Source of the DNA: CALROG01 sp943369755
GTDB lineage: Bacteria > Pseudomonadota > Gammaproteobacteria > Burkholderiales > Burkholderiaceae_C
Length of the DNA stretch: 64,000 nucleotides
Reading direction: 5' to 3'
Assembly: GCA_943369755.1 (NCBI GenBank)
Contig: CALROG020000009.1
Span: forward strand, 45,470-109,469
A program made the position numbers and the translations under genes. Positions 50,394 to 58,883 of this stretch are shown piece after piece. The first letter of the stretch is position 1; every line of letters begins with the position of its first letter. The notes beneath the pieces were generated by a model, which worked only from the letters and a program-made list of their open reading frames with translations, made no database searches and was not told where the DNA came from.

Positions 50394-52862
50394 ATGAAAC
50401 GCGACGCCCTTGCTCCACCACACAACCCGATCTTGATTCAGCCCATCAGTCACGATGTGTTGGCCGAGAAATATCTCAAACCGGGCGAAACCGGTATTGA
50501 AGACTTGTTTGCCCGTGTTGCGCGCGCCTTGGCCTCGGTGGAGCTGGAGGCAGACCGCCCCAGATACGAAGCTATCTTCCTGGAGAACCTGTACGCCGGT
50601 GCCATTGGTGCGGGGCGCATCATGAGCGCGGCCGGCACCGACATCCAGGCCACACTGATCAACTGTTTTGTGCAGCCGGTGGGTGACTGCATCCAGGGTA
50701 TGGATGCCGATGGCTACCCTGGCATTTACGAGGCCCTGCGCGAAGCGGCCGAAACCATGCGCCGTGGTGGCGGTGTGGGCTACGACTTCTCGCGCATTCG
50801 TCCCCGCGGTGCAGCCGTCAAGGGCACGGCGTCCATGGCTTCCGGCCCTTGCAGCTATATCAATGTGTTTGACCAGTCCTGTTCCACGGTCGAGAGCGCG
50901 GGCGCACGCCGCGGTGCACAGATGGGTGTGTTGCGTGTGGACCATCCCGATGTGATGGAGTTCATCACCGCCAAGCGGACACCGGGGCGCTGGAACAACT
51001 TCAACGTCTCGGTGGGAATGACCGACACCTTCATGGAGGCCTTGATCTCCGACAGCCCGTGGGAGCTCGTGCATCCGGCCAGGCCCGGCGCCACGCTACT
51101 GGAAAGAGGCGCATTCCAACGCGCCGACGGCAATTGGGTTTACCAAACGCTGCAGGCGCGCACGCTGTGGGACACGGTGATGCGCTCCACCTATGACTTT
51201 GCAGAGCCCGGCATCCTGTTTTTGGATCACATCAACAAAGACAACAACCTGCGTTATTGCGAAACCATTGCGGCCACCAACCCATGCGGTGAACAGCCTT
51301 TGCCGTCTTACGGTTGTTGCGATCTGGGTCCCATCATCCTGACGCGTTTCATTCGCCATCCGTTTGGCTTTGACGGGGTTCCGGCGTTTGATTTTGAAGC
51401 GTTTGAAAAATCGGTCGCCATCCAGGTGCGCGCGCTGGACAATGTGCTGGATGTGACCTTCTGGCCCCTGCAGCAGCAGCGCGAAGAGTCGGTGGCCAAG
51501 CGCCGCATTGGTGTTGGCTTTACCGGCATGGGCAACACCCTGGCCATGCTGTGCCTGCGTTACGACCGACCCGATGGCCGTGAAATGGCTACGCGCATTG
51601 CCACCAGCATGCGCGATGCGGCCTACACCGCCTCGGTTGCGCTGGCCCAGGAGAAAGGCGCATTCCCCAAGTTTGACGCCGATGGTTATCTGGCGGCCGG
51701 TACCTTTGCCAGTCGCCTGCCGGCCGCGCTACAGCTGTCCATCCGCACGCATGGCATCCGCAACAGCCATTTGCTGTCGATTGCGCCTACCGGGACTGTG
51801 AGCCTGGCTTTTGCCGACAACGCTTCCAACGGAATCGAGCCCGCGTTTTCGTGGGCATACACGCGCAAGAAGCGCGAGGCTGATGGCAGCGCCAGCGAGT
51901 ATTCCGTGGAAGACCACGCGTGGCGTCTGTACCGTGAACTCGGTGGTGATGTGGGCAAACTGCCTGAGTACTTCGTCTGTGCCCTGGACATGTCGGCAGC
52001 CGACCACATTGCCATGATGGAAGCGGTGCAGCCCTTTGTGGACACTGCCATTTCCAAAACCGTGAATGTCCCGGCTGACTACCCGTACGACGACTTCAAG
52101 GGTCTGTACCAGCAGGCCTGGAACGCCCGCCTCAAGGGCCTGGCCACTTACCGGCCCAACGCGATTCTGGGCTCGGTATTGCACGTGGAGTCTGCCACGC
52201 CAGAGGTCGTCAAACCGGTGCCAGCACCGGTGGTCGACCCGATGCGCACAGTGATTGAACGGCGCCCCAAAGGTGCGCTATCGGCGGTTGCCGAGAAGGT
52301 GGATTACTGGACGCAAGAAGGTCACAAGACCCTGTACCTGTTGGTGTCGTTCCTGCCGGTGCCGCTGCCCAGTGGTGGAAAGGTCGACCGCGCCATCGAG
52401 TTCTTCATGCCTGTGGGGCAAAGCGGCGAGTCGCAGCAGTGGATTACCTCCAGCATGCGGCTGTTGTCACTGGCTGCGCGTGGCGGCTTCCTGGATCGCG
52501 CGCTCAGCGACATGCGCAAGGTTGCCTGGGACCGTGGCCCGGTTCGCCTGGGCATGCATCAAAAAGAAGACGGCACGCAAGTGCCCATGTGGCACGACTC
52601 CGAAGTGGCGGCCGTGGCCTATGCAATCCAGAACATTACGACGCAACGCAACAGCGCGCTGACCAGTGACTACAACCGTCGCTCTACCGACACCCACCCC
52701 GAGCCCGACGCACTGTTGCCCCAGCAGGAAAGTGCGCTGGCTATGGCACCGCTACCCGTCATGGCTGGCAAGAAGTGTGCAGAGTGTGGCGCCCACGCCG
52801 TCATCCGCAAGGACGGCTGCGACTACTGCACCCAGTGTGGCCACATGGGAAGCTGCGGGTGA
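50394..52862 (+). CDS. nrdJ: Class II (B12-dependent) ribonucleotide reductase
   Basis: NrdJ makes deoxyribonucleotides with adenosylcobalamin as radical source and works with or without oxygen. The 822-residue protein has the first redox cysteine in LINCFVQPVGD, the active-site NPCGEQPLPSYGCCDLGPI region, and a C-terminal cysteine pair region (KKCAECGAHAV, CDYCTQCGHMGSCG) for re-reduction. No separate radical-generating subunit is needed. The FNR-like site upstream and the position after the nitrate genes suggest use during anaerobic growth. GAGGAG stands 13 bases before the ATG. No cobalamin riboswitch was recognised. Confidence 0.93.
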   Translation: MKRDALAPPHNPILIQPISHDVLAEKYLKPGETGIEDLFARVARALASVELEADRPRYEAIFLENLYAGAIGAGRIMSAAGTDIQATLINCFVQPVGDCIQGMDADGYPGIYEALREAAETMRRGGGVGYDFSRIRPRGAAVKGTASMASGPCSYINVFDQSCSTVESAGARRGAQMGVLRVDHPDVMEFITAKRTPGRWNNFNVSVGMTDTFMEALISDSPWELVHPARPGATLLERGAFQRADGNWVYQTLQARTLWDTVMRSTYDFAEPGILFLDHINKDNNLRYCETIAATNPCGEQPLPSYGCCDLGPIILTRFIRHPFGFDGVPAFDFEAFEKSVAIQVRALDNVLDVTFWPLQQQREESVAKRRIGVGFTGMGNTLAMLCLRYDRPDGREMATRIATSMRDAAYTASVALAQEKGAFPKFDADGYLAAGTFASRLPAALQLSIRTHGIRNSHLLSIAPTGTVSLAFADNASNGIEPAFSWAYTRKKREADGSASEYSVEDHAWRLYRELGGDVGKLPEYFVCALDMSAADHIAMMEAVQPFVDTAISKTVNVPADYPYDDFKGLYQQAWNARLKGLATYRPNAILGSVLHVESATPEVVKPVPAPVVDPMRTVIERRPKGALSAVAEKVDYWTQEGHKTLYLLVSFLPVPLPSGGKVDRAIEFFMPVGQSGESQQWITSSMRLLSLAARGGFLDRALSDMRKVAWDRGPVRLGMHQKEDGTQVPMWHDSEVAAVAYAIQNITTQRNSALTSDYNRRSTDTHPEPDALLPQQESALAMAPLPVMAGKKCAECGAHAVIRKDGCDYCTQCGHMGSCG

Positions 52863-52959
52863 ATCCAGGTGGTCGATTCGGCCCGTGCCTGGGCCAAGGA
52901 ATCCGAGACAACACCGCAGGCCGGGTGAAAAGTGACGCCCTGCGTGGCGGCCGCACTAA

Positions 52960-53157
52960 AAGTGGCCCACAGATGCCATTTTCACTCTGAATTCAAGCCA
53001 AAAAGGCCGCTAGCCCGCATGGATGCTGCGTTAGCCACTATCAAATAAATAGCAACTTGCGTCGTGGCGGCATGCCGCCCCCGCCTTTACCCGCAACCGC
53101 CAGGCACGCAGCAGTCAGTTAGCCATGTGCTGGTTGCTGATGCGCAGCGTGGCGCGA
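52960..53157 (+). repeat. Composite repeat copy C: interspersed repeat plus deleted glcB 3' end
   Basis: AGTGGCCCACAGATGCCATT leads into AATTCAAGCCAAAAAGGCC, TAGCCCGCATGGATGCTGCG and CCACTATCAAATAAATAGC, then glcB 3'-end sequence with the same 192-bp internal deletion as copy B (GCCAGGCACGCAGCAG joined to CAGTTAGCCATGTGCTGG). It breaks off after GCGCAGCGTGGCGCG. It occupies most of the gap behind nrdJ. No gene was seen in this gap. Confidence 0.85.
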
Positions 53158-53194
53158 TTACGATTCGCAATACCGCAACGATCAAGGCAGCCCC

Positions 53195-54142
53195 ATGGCA
53201 GTCCCCCTTCAGGCAAAAAAACTTTCCCTGCGCTGCGCCGTGGTCGTGGCGGTCGGCCTCACCGCGGTGTCAGCCCAAGCCGACACCGTCAACGCACGGT
53301 GCGACATTTTTGCCCGAGGCTCGGACAAAGCCTCACTGGTGACGGCCTGCACGTTTTCCCAGCGGCAGGGCTTTATCGGCGTGCAGTTGCCCCAAGGCAC
53401 GCGGTATGACTTCTCACCCCAGGACGGCCCCGGCCGCTACACCGACCAGGATGGCAACCCGGCTACCAGACACAAGGGGCTGGGCACGCGGGGCATGATT
53501 TTCCGCATGAAAACACAGACGCTTCATGTGTACTGGAGTACCGCCGGATTGAAGCCTTCCGCGCCCGACACCACGCAAGTCGCACGCAGCGCCGCCGCCG
53601 CAAAAACCCTGTTGACCCTGCCCGAAGCCAGCGTGCCGTTTGCACTTACTTATTGCTGGGGCAAGATTCAATTCAAGGTAGAGAGTGCAAACCTGCCAGG
53701 GCACGCGCCCGGCCACAACACGGTGCGCATCACGCCTTCGGGCCTGACTATCGACAACCAATCGTTGGAGCGGCAAATTTCGGGCCAGTTGGTCCGCGGG
53801 GAAGTCGCCGACATCAACCGCGATGGCTCGCCGGAGCTGTACCTCTACGTGCGGTCCAGCGACGCACTGCCTCGCACGCAACTACTGGCCTTCAGCGTGA
53901 ACCGCGGAAAGTCGATGAGCGACATCTATCTGGCGCCGCTCAGCGCTCGCCCCGACCTCACCAATGGCTACCGCGGCTGGGACCAGTTTGCAGTGGTGGA
54001 GTCTGCGCTGGTGCAACGCTTCCCGGTTTTTGCCGACCAGGCCGCTGACAGCGAGCCGTCTGCAGTGCGGCAGATCCGCTACCGGCTGCGCCAGGGGGAA
54101 GCAAGCTGGCAGTTGGTGGCGGACAAAGCGGATGAGTTCTGA
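53195..54142 (+). CDS. Secreted PliI-like (lysozyme inhibitor) family protein
   Basis: The 315-residue product has a signal peptide (VVVAVGLTAVSAQA). The second half (GEVADINRDGSPELYLYVRS, GYRGWDQFAVVESALVQRFP and a final RQIRYRLRQGEASWQL) resembles the PliI family of periplasmic inhibitors of invertebrate-type lysozyme. The N-terminal half is not recognised. The start codon lies just 38 bases behind the glcB-derived repeat, so its promoter may lie in repeat DNA. Function as inhibitor is inference. Confidence 0.6.
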   Translation: MAVPLQAKKLSLRCAVVVAVGLTAVSAQADTVNARCDIFARGSDKASLVTACTFSQRQGFIGVQLPQGTRYDFSPQDGPGRYTDQDGNPATRHKGLGTRGMIFRMKTQTLHVYWSTAGLKPSAPDTTQVARSAAAAKTLLTLPEASVPFALTYCWGKIQFKVESANLPGHAPGHNTVRITPSGLTIDNQSLERQISGQLVRGEVADINRDGSPELYLYVRSSDALPRTQLLAFSVNRGKSMSDIYLAPLSARPDLTNGYRGWDQFAVVESALVQRFPVFADQAADSEPSAVRQIRYRLRQGEASWQLVADKADEF

Positions 54143-54220
54143 GCTGCGCAGCGCATGATCTTCTGCGGGTTGAATTCTTCCAAACGCTATCATCCAGAAA
54201 CCCGACGCACTACCAAGCCA

Positions 54221-54667
54221 ATGATGCAAAAGCCACCCGACGAATCTGTGGACTTGCAATCACTCGCGTCCGCAGCAGACAAGCATATTGAGCAAGCTGA
54301 AGAACGGCATGCGCGCAAGGAGCCAACTGCGCTTGCAAGTTTCTTGGCTGCCCATTGGCTCCAATTGCTGTTGGTGCTGGTGGCTCTTGTGGTGTTGTTC
54401 GCTCAAGGTGCCGAGCTGCGTCGGCAGATTTTTGGCGTACCACAGGCTGCCATACAACTGCAGGCAGAAGGTGTTTTGAACGCCGCGCGCACAGCGGTTG
54501 AGCAATACCGAAAGACCAATGGCAGCCTGCCGGACCGGGTACCACTGGCGGCACTGGATGCCATGGTGAGCCTGGAGCCCAGCGACGGTAACTACCAACT
54601 CACCGTGGTGCTGGACGGCAAGGCGTGGCAGATGGACCACCAGGGAAAAATTTCAGGACGCAAGTAA
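54221..54667 (+). CDS. Pilin-like single-membrane-segment protein without prepilin leader
   Basis: The 148-residue protein has a 46-residue charged N-terminal part, one membrane segment (LQLLLVLVALVVLFAQGAEL), and a C-terminal domain with AARTAVEQYRKTNGSLPDRV, a pattern typical of minor pilins and pseudopilins. The G-F/Y-T-L-I-E cleavage site is missing. Its stop is followed by a true prepilin 30 bases on, suggesting a paired role. No closer family is recognised. Confidence 0.6.
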   Translation: MMQKPPDESVDLQSLASAADKHIEQAEERHARKEPTALASFLAAHWLQLLLVLVALVVLFAQGAELRRQIFGVPQAAIQLQAEGVLNAARTAVEQYRKTNGSLPDRVPLAALDAMVSLEPSDGNYQLTVVLDGKAWQMDHQGKISGRK

Positions 54668-54696
54668 TGACGCATGCAATTTGTTGGGTACCCCCT

Positions 54697-55824
54697 ATGC
54701 CCCGCCTGGCCCACACCCGCGGCTTCACACTTATAGAAATGCTGGTGGTGGTCTCGGTCGTCGCCATTCTGGGTGCGTTGGCGCTGCCCGCCTACCAGAG
54801 TTATGTTACCAAAGCCCGTTCGTCCGAACTGGCACTCAAGTACGACGCAGTGCGCACCAACCTGTCAGTGGCCGTCAAGGTTGGAGTGGTCAATGAGCAG
54901 TGTGCGTCTTTAACAGCCAACATCAACCCCGCCAACCTGCAAAGCCCGTATGCCGCCATGGACGTGGCCTTTGAGGCAGTTGCGGGCGGCTTTACACCAC
55001 TGTTGCGTTTTTGCGCCGATACAGGTAACCAGGGCACACGCGGCGTGGATGTGGCGCGCGAGACGCATCATTTGCTTTCGCGCTCTGCCACTATCGGCCA
55101 AGGTGCGGTCATTGGCGATGCGGCGGTGAGTTTCGCGGTGAACCTGGCCGATAGAGCTGCGGTTTGCAAAGTTGCGCCACCTGCAGCCAAGGGCACTGGC
55201 GGGTGCAGTGGTGGCACTGCATCAGCGACGACTGGCAACCCAGCAACACCAACAACCGTTACTGCCGTGGCTATATCGCCCCAACCACAGGCACCAGCAT
55301 CAGCAGCAGTAACACATGCGCCAATGGCGGAATCCGTCAAGACTGATTTTTCTCAACCCCCAATCACCGGAACCTTTGGATTTGTTAACCCCAGTGTTTG
55401 GGGATGGAGAACCGACAATTCCGATGGCATGGTTGAGCTCGGCAAAGGAGCCGCGTATGGCGACACTTCTGGCGGAAACATTGGCGTGGTTGAGCTTGAA
55501 GGCAAGGCCAACGAGCCCTCCAATCTTTACCGCACGATCGCGGCCCAACCGGGCGCGAAATATGAGTTCAGTTTTGACTTAAGCGGCCGCGTTGATGTTT
55601 CATCTGCATCGGCAGCGGTTCAAGTACTCTGGGAAGGGAAGGTCATTGACACGATTTCACCACCCGCGAATACCTTTGGTTTTATTCGCCATACCTACAA
55701 CCTGGTGGCCACAGGATCAGCCTCCCGAATTGAACTTCGTGCGGTAACGCGTGACGGCAGCGGCCCGGTGGTAGACAACCTCGGGATGCAATTCAAGGGG
55801 TTGGGCGGCCAGACAAGGCCTTAA
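54697..55824 (+). CDS. Type IV prepilin fused to a large C-terminal beta-sandwich domain
   Basis: An ATG at 54697 gives a 9-residue leader before G-FTLIEMLVVVSVVAILGAL, the prepilin peptidase site and N-terminal helix of type IV pilins. An ATG at 54667 is an alternative start. At 375 residues the protein is more than twice the length of a usual pilin. Residues about 215-375 (from NPSVWGWRT, with GNIGVVELEGKANEPSNLY and PGAKYEFSFDLSGR) resemble DUF642/carbohydrate-binding beta-sandwich domains. It may be a tip pilin or adhesin. The ATPase gene at 55880 is convergent. Confidence 0.8.
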   Translation: MPRLAHTRGFTLIEMLVVVSVVAILGALALPAYQSYVTKARSSELALKYDAVRTNLSVAVKVGVVNEQCASLTANINPANLQSPYAAMDVAFEAVAGGFTPLLRFCADTGNQGTRGVDVARETHHLLSRSATIGQGAVIGDAAVSFAVNLADRAAVCKVAPPAAKGTGGCSGGTASATTGNPATPTTVTAVAISPQPQAPASAAVTHAPMAESVKTDFSQPPITGTFGFVNPSVWGWRTDNSDGMVELGKGAAYGDTSGGNIGVVELEGKANEPSNLYRTIAAQPGAKYEFSFDLSGRVDVSSASAAVQVLWEGKVIDTISPPANTFGFIRHTYNLVATGSASRIELRAVTRDGSGPVVDNLGMQFKGLGGQTRP

Positions 55825-55879
55825 GCACGTCACTCTGTTGCCATACAGAATTGCTGACTTTGACAACACAAACCTGCAG

Positions 55880-57976
55880 CTAACGCGCCTGGCTGCTGCG
55901 AATCACATCCAGCAGCAATTGTGTATCGATCGGTTTTGGCACAAACTCACCCATCACGCCGCTACCACGCAGGTAGTCTTCCTGCTCAGTAAGCGCCTGC
56001 GGTAGAAGCACAGCGGCCGGCAGCCGCGCCCAGGTAATTTGCTGGCGGTTTTTCTGTAGCCAGTCGGCAGCATCTTCTGCAGAAATATCGTCAGGCAAAT
56101 CACCAATGATGAAGGCAATCTGCTCGTCTTTCTTGAGCAGGTCGTGCGCTACTTCTCGCGTATTGGCCACCACCAGCCGCAAGGCCTCGGCCTCCAATAT
56201 TGGCTTGAGTACTGCCGCCAACGACTCATCCGGGCTCATCAGCAACACGCCGGCGTCGGGCGCGATGTGTTGCGTCTGCAAATCCAGATCTGCCGGGCAA
56301 ATGGCCCCGAAATGTTTGGCCAGTTCCATCCAGAACCCGGGGCCGACTGCGCTGGCCACTTCACGGGCCGTGGTGTCTCCCGAGATGACGCGCAGTGCGC
56401 CCGAGGCCGCCAGTGACTTGAGCCCGCCCTCGCGCACTTCTTCCAGCGCGGCCAATCGGCTCTCGCCCTGGGCGATGGCATCGCGCAGACGCGGGGCAAC
56501 TTCCACAATATCCACAATCGGCAGCCGGCCCCGAAAACCGGTGTAGTCGCAATGCGCACAGCCCACCGCCCGATGGGCCGGCAGGTTGTGGGTGACCTGC
56601 TGGAAAAGTTGCTCCTCCGGGGTGAGGGGTTCCACAACAGGAATGCGGCAATGGCGGCACAAGATGCGGCACAAGCGCTGAGCGGCGATGCCGGACAACG
56701 AGTCCGCCAGCATGGGCGGTTGTACACCCAGACCCAGCAGCCGCGGTATGGCCGAAAGGGCGTCATTGGTGTGCAGGGTGGACAGCACAAGGTGCCCGGT
56801 CATGGCGGCCTGCACCGCAATTTCGGCGGTTTCGTGGTCGCGTATCTCACCGATGAGCACAATGTCAGGGTCCTGTCGCAGGATGGAGCGAAGTGCTGCC
56901 GAGAAGCTGCGACCCGCTTTGTCGTTCACCTCCACCTGCGAGATGCCTGCAATTCGATACTCGACCGGGTTTTCCACCGTAATGATGTTGACTGTGCTTT
57001 TGTTCAACTCAGCCAGCATGGCATACAGCGTGGAGGTTTTGCCGCAGCCCGTCGGCCCGGTCATGATCACCAGACCGGAAGGTCGCGCAATAGTGCGACG
57101 CATGGCCTGCAAGGCTGCGAGCGAAAAACCGGCACCGCTGAGGCGATGGACCCTGGTTTGGTCCAGAAAACGCATCACCAGCCTCTCACCACGTGCTGTG
57201 GGCAACACAGAAACACGCATGTCGTAGTCGCGCCCCTCGCACACCATGGCCATGCGTCCGTCCTGCGGCACCAGGGTGTTAGTGGGGTCCATCCCGCTGC
57301 GAGCCTTGAAATGTCGAACCAGGGTGACGCCCACAGCGTCTGTCAACAGCGCAGCGCGGCGCAATTCGCCGTCAATGCGAAAACGCACTACGGCGGCGCC
57401 CAGGTAGGGCTGGATATGCAGATCGGACGCGCGCTGCTGGATGGCCTTGATCAATAACGCGCGTCCAAGACTGACAATCGCGTTTTCACTGATCGGAATG
57501 TTGCGGGCACCGACCGGTATGCCTCCACTTTCATCCACCGCCGCTTCCCTGCTGAATGCTGCAACGATGGCGTCTGCCAGCGCCTCAGGCGGCGCCAACA
57601 CCCAGTGAACTTGCCGGTTTGCAAGAAACTTCAGGCGTTCGGAAACATTGGCTTCAAACGGATTGGCAGTGGCGACCACCAGGACTTTCTTGTCCAGGCG
57701 CAGCGGCAGTATGGTTTGCGACTGACAAAACGCATAGGGAGCAAGCGCCAGCGCGGCAGACTCAACGGCATCCAGGTTCGCAGCAAGTTCAATTTCAAAA
57801 ATCGGTGCCAGCGCACGGGCCAGTTCCGCTTCACCAACGCCCAGCATGCGGGCATAGGTGTTCCATGCCTGGGTATAGTTCCCGTCAAATTGGAGCGCTG
57901 AAACTTCATTGCGGCCCGGAAAAGCCTTCACGACAGCCTGCTTGAGCGACTCGATCGGGCTTTGACTTTGCGACAT
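55880..57976 (-). CDS. PilB/GspE-type assembly ATPase with C-terminal receiver-like domain
   Basis: The 698-residue ATPase (start at 57976; upstream in-frame starts exist) powers pilus or type II secretion assembly. It has an N-terminal GspE-like domain, Walker A MTGPTGCGKTSTLYAML (near 303-318), Walker B with DIVLIGEIRDHETAEIAV, and a zinc site CRHC (near 437) with CAHC (near 472). From about residue 575 an extra domain (VLLMSPDESLAAVLKPILEA, IIGDLPDD, FVPKPID) looks like a response-regulator receiver with a conserved lysine. No platform or prepilin peptidase gene is present, so the system is incomplete here. Confidence 0.85.
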   Translation of the reverse strand: MSQSQSPIESLKQAVVKAFPGRNEVSALQFDGNYTQAWNTYARMLGVGEAELARALAPIFEIELAANLDAVESAALALAPYAFCQSQTILPLRLDKKVLVVATANPFEANVSERLKFLANRQVHWVLAPPEALADAIVAAFSREAAVDESGGIPVGARNIPISENAIVSLGRALLIKAIQQRASDLHIQPYLGAAVVRFRIDGELRRAALLTDAVGVTLVRHFKARSGMDPTNTLVPQDGRMAMVCEGRDYDMRVSVLPTARGERLVMRFLDQTRVHRLSGAGFSLAALQAMRRTIARPSGLVIMTGPTGCGKTSTLYAMLAELNKSTVNIITVENPVEYRIAGISQVEVNDKAGRSFSAALRSILRQDPDIVLIGEIRDHETAEIAVQAAMTGHLVLSTLHTNDALSAIPRLLGLGVQPPMLADSLSGIAAQRLCRILCRHCRIPVVEPLTPEEQLFQQVTHNLPAHRAVGCAHCDYTGFRGRLPIVDIVEVAPRLRDAIAQGESRLAALEEVREGGLKSLAASGALRVISGDTTAREVASAVGPGFWMELAKHFGAICPADLDLQTQHIAPDAGVLLMSPDESLAAVLKPILEAEALRLVVANTREVAHDLLKKDEQIAFIIGDLPDDISAEDAADWLQKNRQQITWARLPAAVLLPQALTEQEDYLRGSGVMGEFVPKPIDTQLLLDVIRSSQAR

Positions 57977-58098
57977 GGGTATGCAGTCTAAGGCTTGCGT
58001 GTTCCATCGCATTGTCAAACCAGCTAACACACGATGCGAAAAAGCAACTTCTTCAACGGATAGAAAATCCAACCGCATGAGGGCCGTCGGCGATTGCG

Positions 58099-58228
58099 CA
58101 TACAGAGGCGAATCAGCAAGGTGGCCCATAGGTGCCATTCTCACTCTGAGTTAAAGCCAAACAGGCCACCAGCCCGCGCAGATGTTGCGCAAGCCACTAT
58201 CAAATAGATAGCAAACCGCGCTCGCCCT
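58099..58228 (+). repeat. Composite repeat copy D: interspersed repeat part
   Basis: GGTGGCCCATAGGTGCCATT leads into AAAGCCAAACAGGCC, CAGCCCGCGCAGATGTTGCG and CCACTATCAAATAGATAGC. It is joined directly to a long duplicate of the glcB 3' end. Confidence 0.82.
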
Positions 58229-58722
58229 TTAGGCCGCCCCTGCCTTCACCTTCAGACGCCAGGCAAGCAGCAGCGGCTCGGTATACCCGCTGGGCTGCAC
58301 CAGCCCCTTGAACACCAGGTCAGTTGCCGCCTGATACGCCGCGCCTGAATAGTTACCGGTCATGGGCTTGTAAAGCGGGTCGGCTGCGTTCTGCTTGTCC
58401 ACCACCTTGGCCATGTGTTTGAAGGTGGCGTTGACCTGTGCTTTGCTCACCACGCCATGCAGCAACCAGTTGGCCATGTGCTGGCTGCTGATGCGCAGGG
58501 TGGCGCGGTCTTCCATCAGGCCCACGTTGTGGATGTCGGGCACCTTGCTGCAGCCTATGCCCTGGTCAACCCAGCGCACCACGTAGCCCAGAATGCCCTG
58601 GGCGTTGTTGTCCAGTTCCTGCTGTTTGTCGGCGTCGCTCCACTTCGGCGTTTTTACTACCGGAATGGTCAGCAAGTCAGCCAGCAGGCTGTCGCGCAGG
58701 GCGTTGGAGTCGGTCTTCTCCG
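58229..58722 (-). pseudogene. Duplicated 3' end of glcB (malate synthase G fragment)
   Basis: About 490 bases are nearly identical to 62465-62952 of glcB, in the same orientation. They encode the C-terminal segment from ALRDSLLADLLTIPVV through VRWVDQGIGCSKVPDIHNVG to LKVKAGAA. The N-terminal three quarters are absent. Sequence upstream to about 58860 does not match glcB. The fragment has no likely start of its own, so it is probably not functional. Confidence 0.9.
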
Positions 58723-58883
58723 CGTAGCGCCTTCCTATTGGCCGCAATGGACCACGCTCGGTCCGGCGGGCAAAAGCCACCCGCCACGATCTGGCGCAAA
58801 AGAGTCCATGCCCCCCAAGGTTTCCCTTCGTGACTCCCTGAAAAATCCGGCTCATCAATGCTCCTGGTGAGCGCGTATGGTCG

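Noticed and set aside
58723..58858. Extension of the glcB fragment upstream to an ATG at 58858
   Set aside because: Sequence before 58722 does not match malate synthase G, so the joined frame is accidental.
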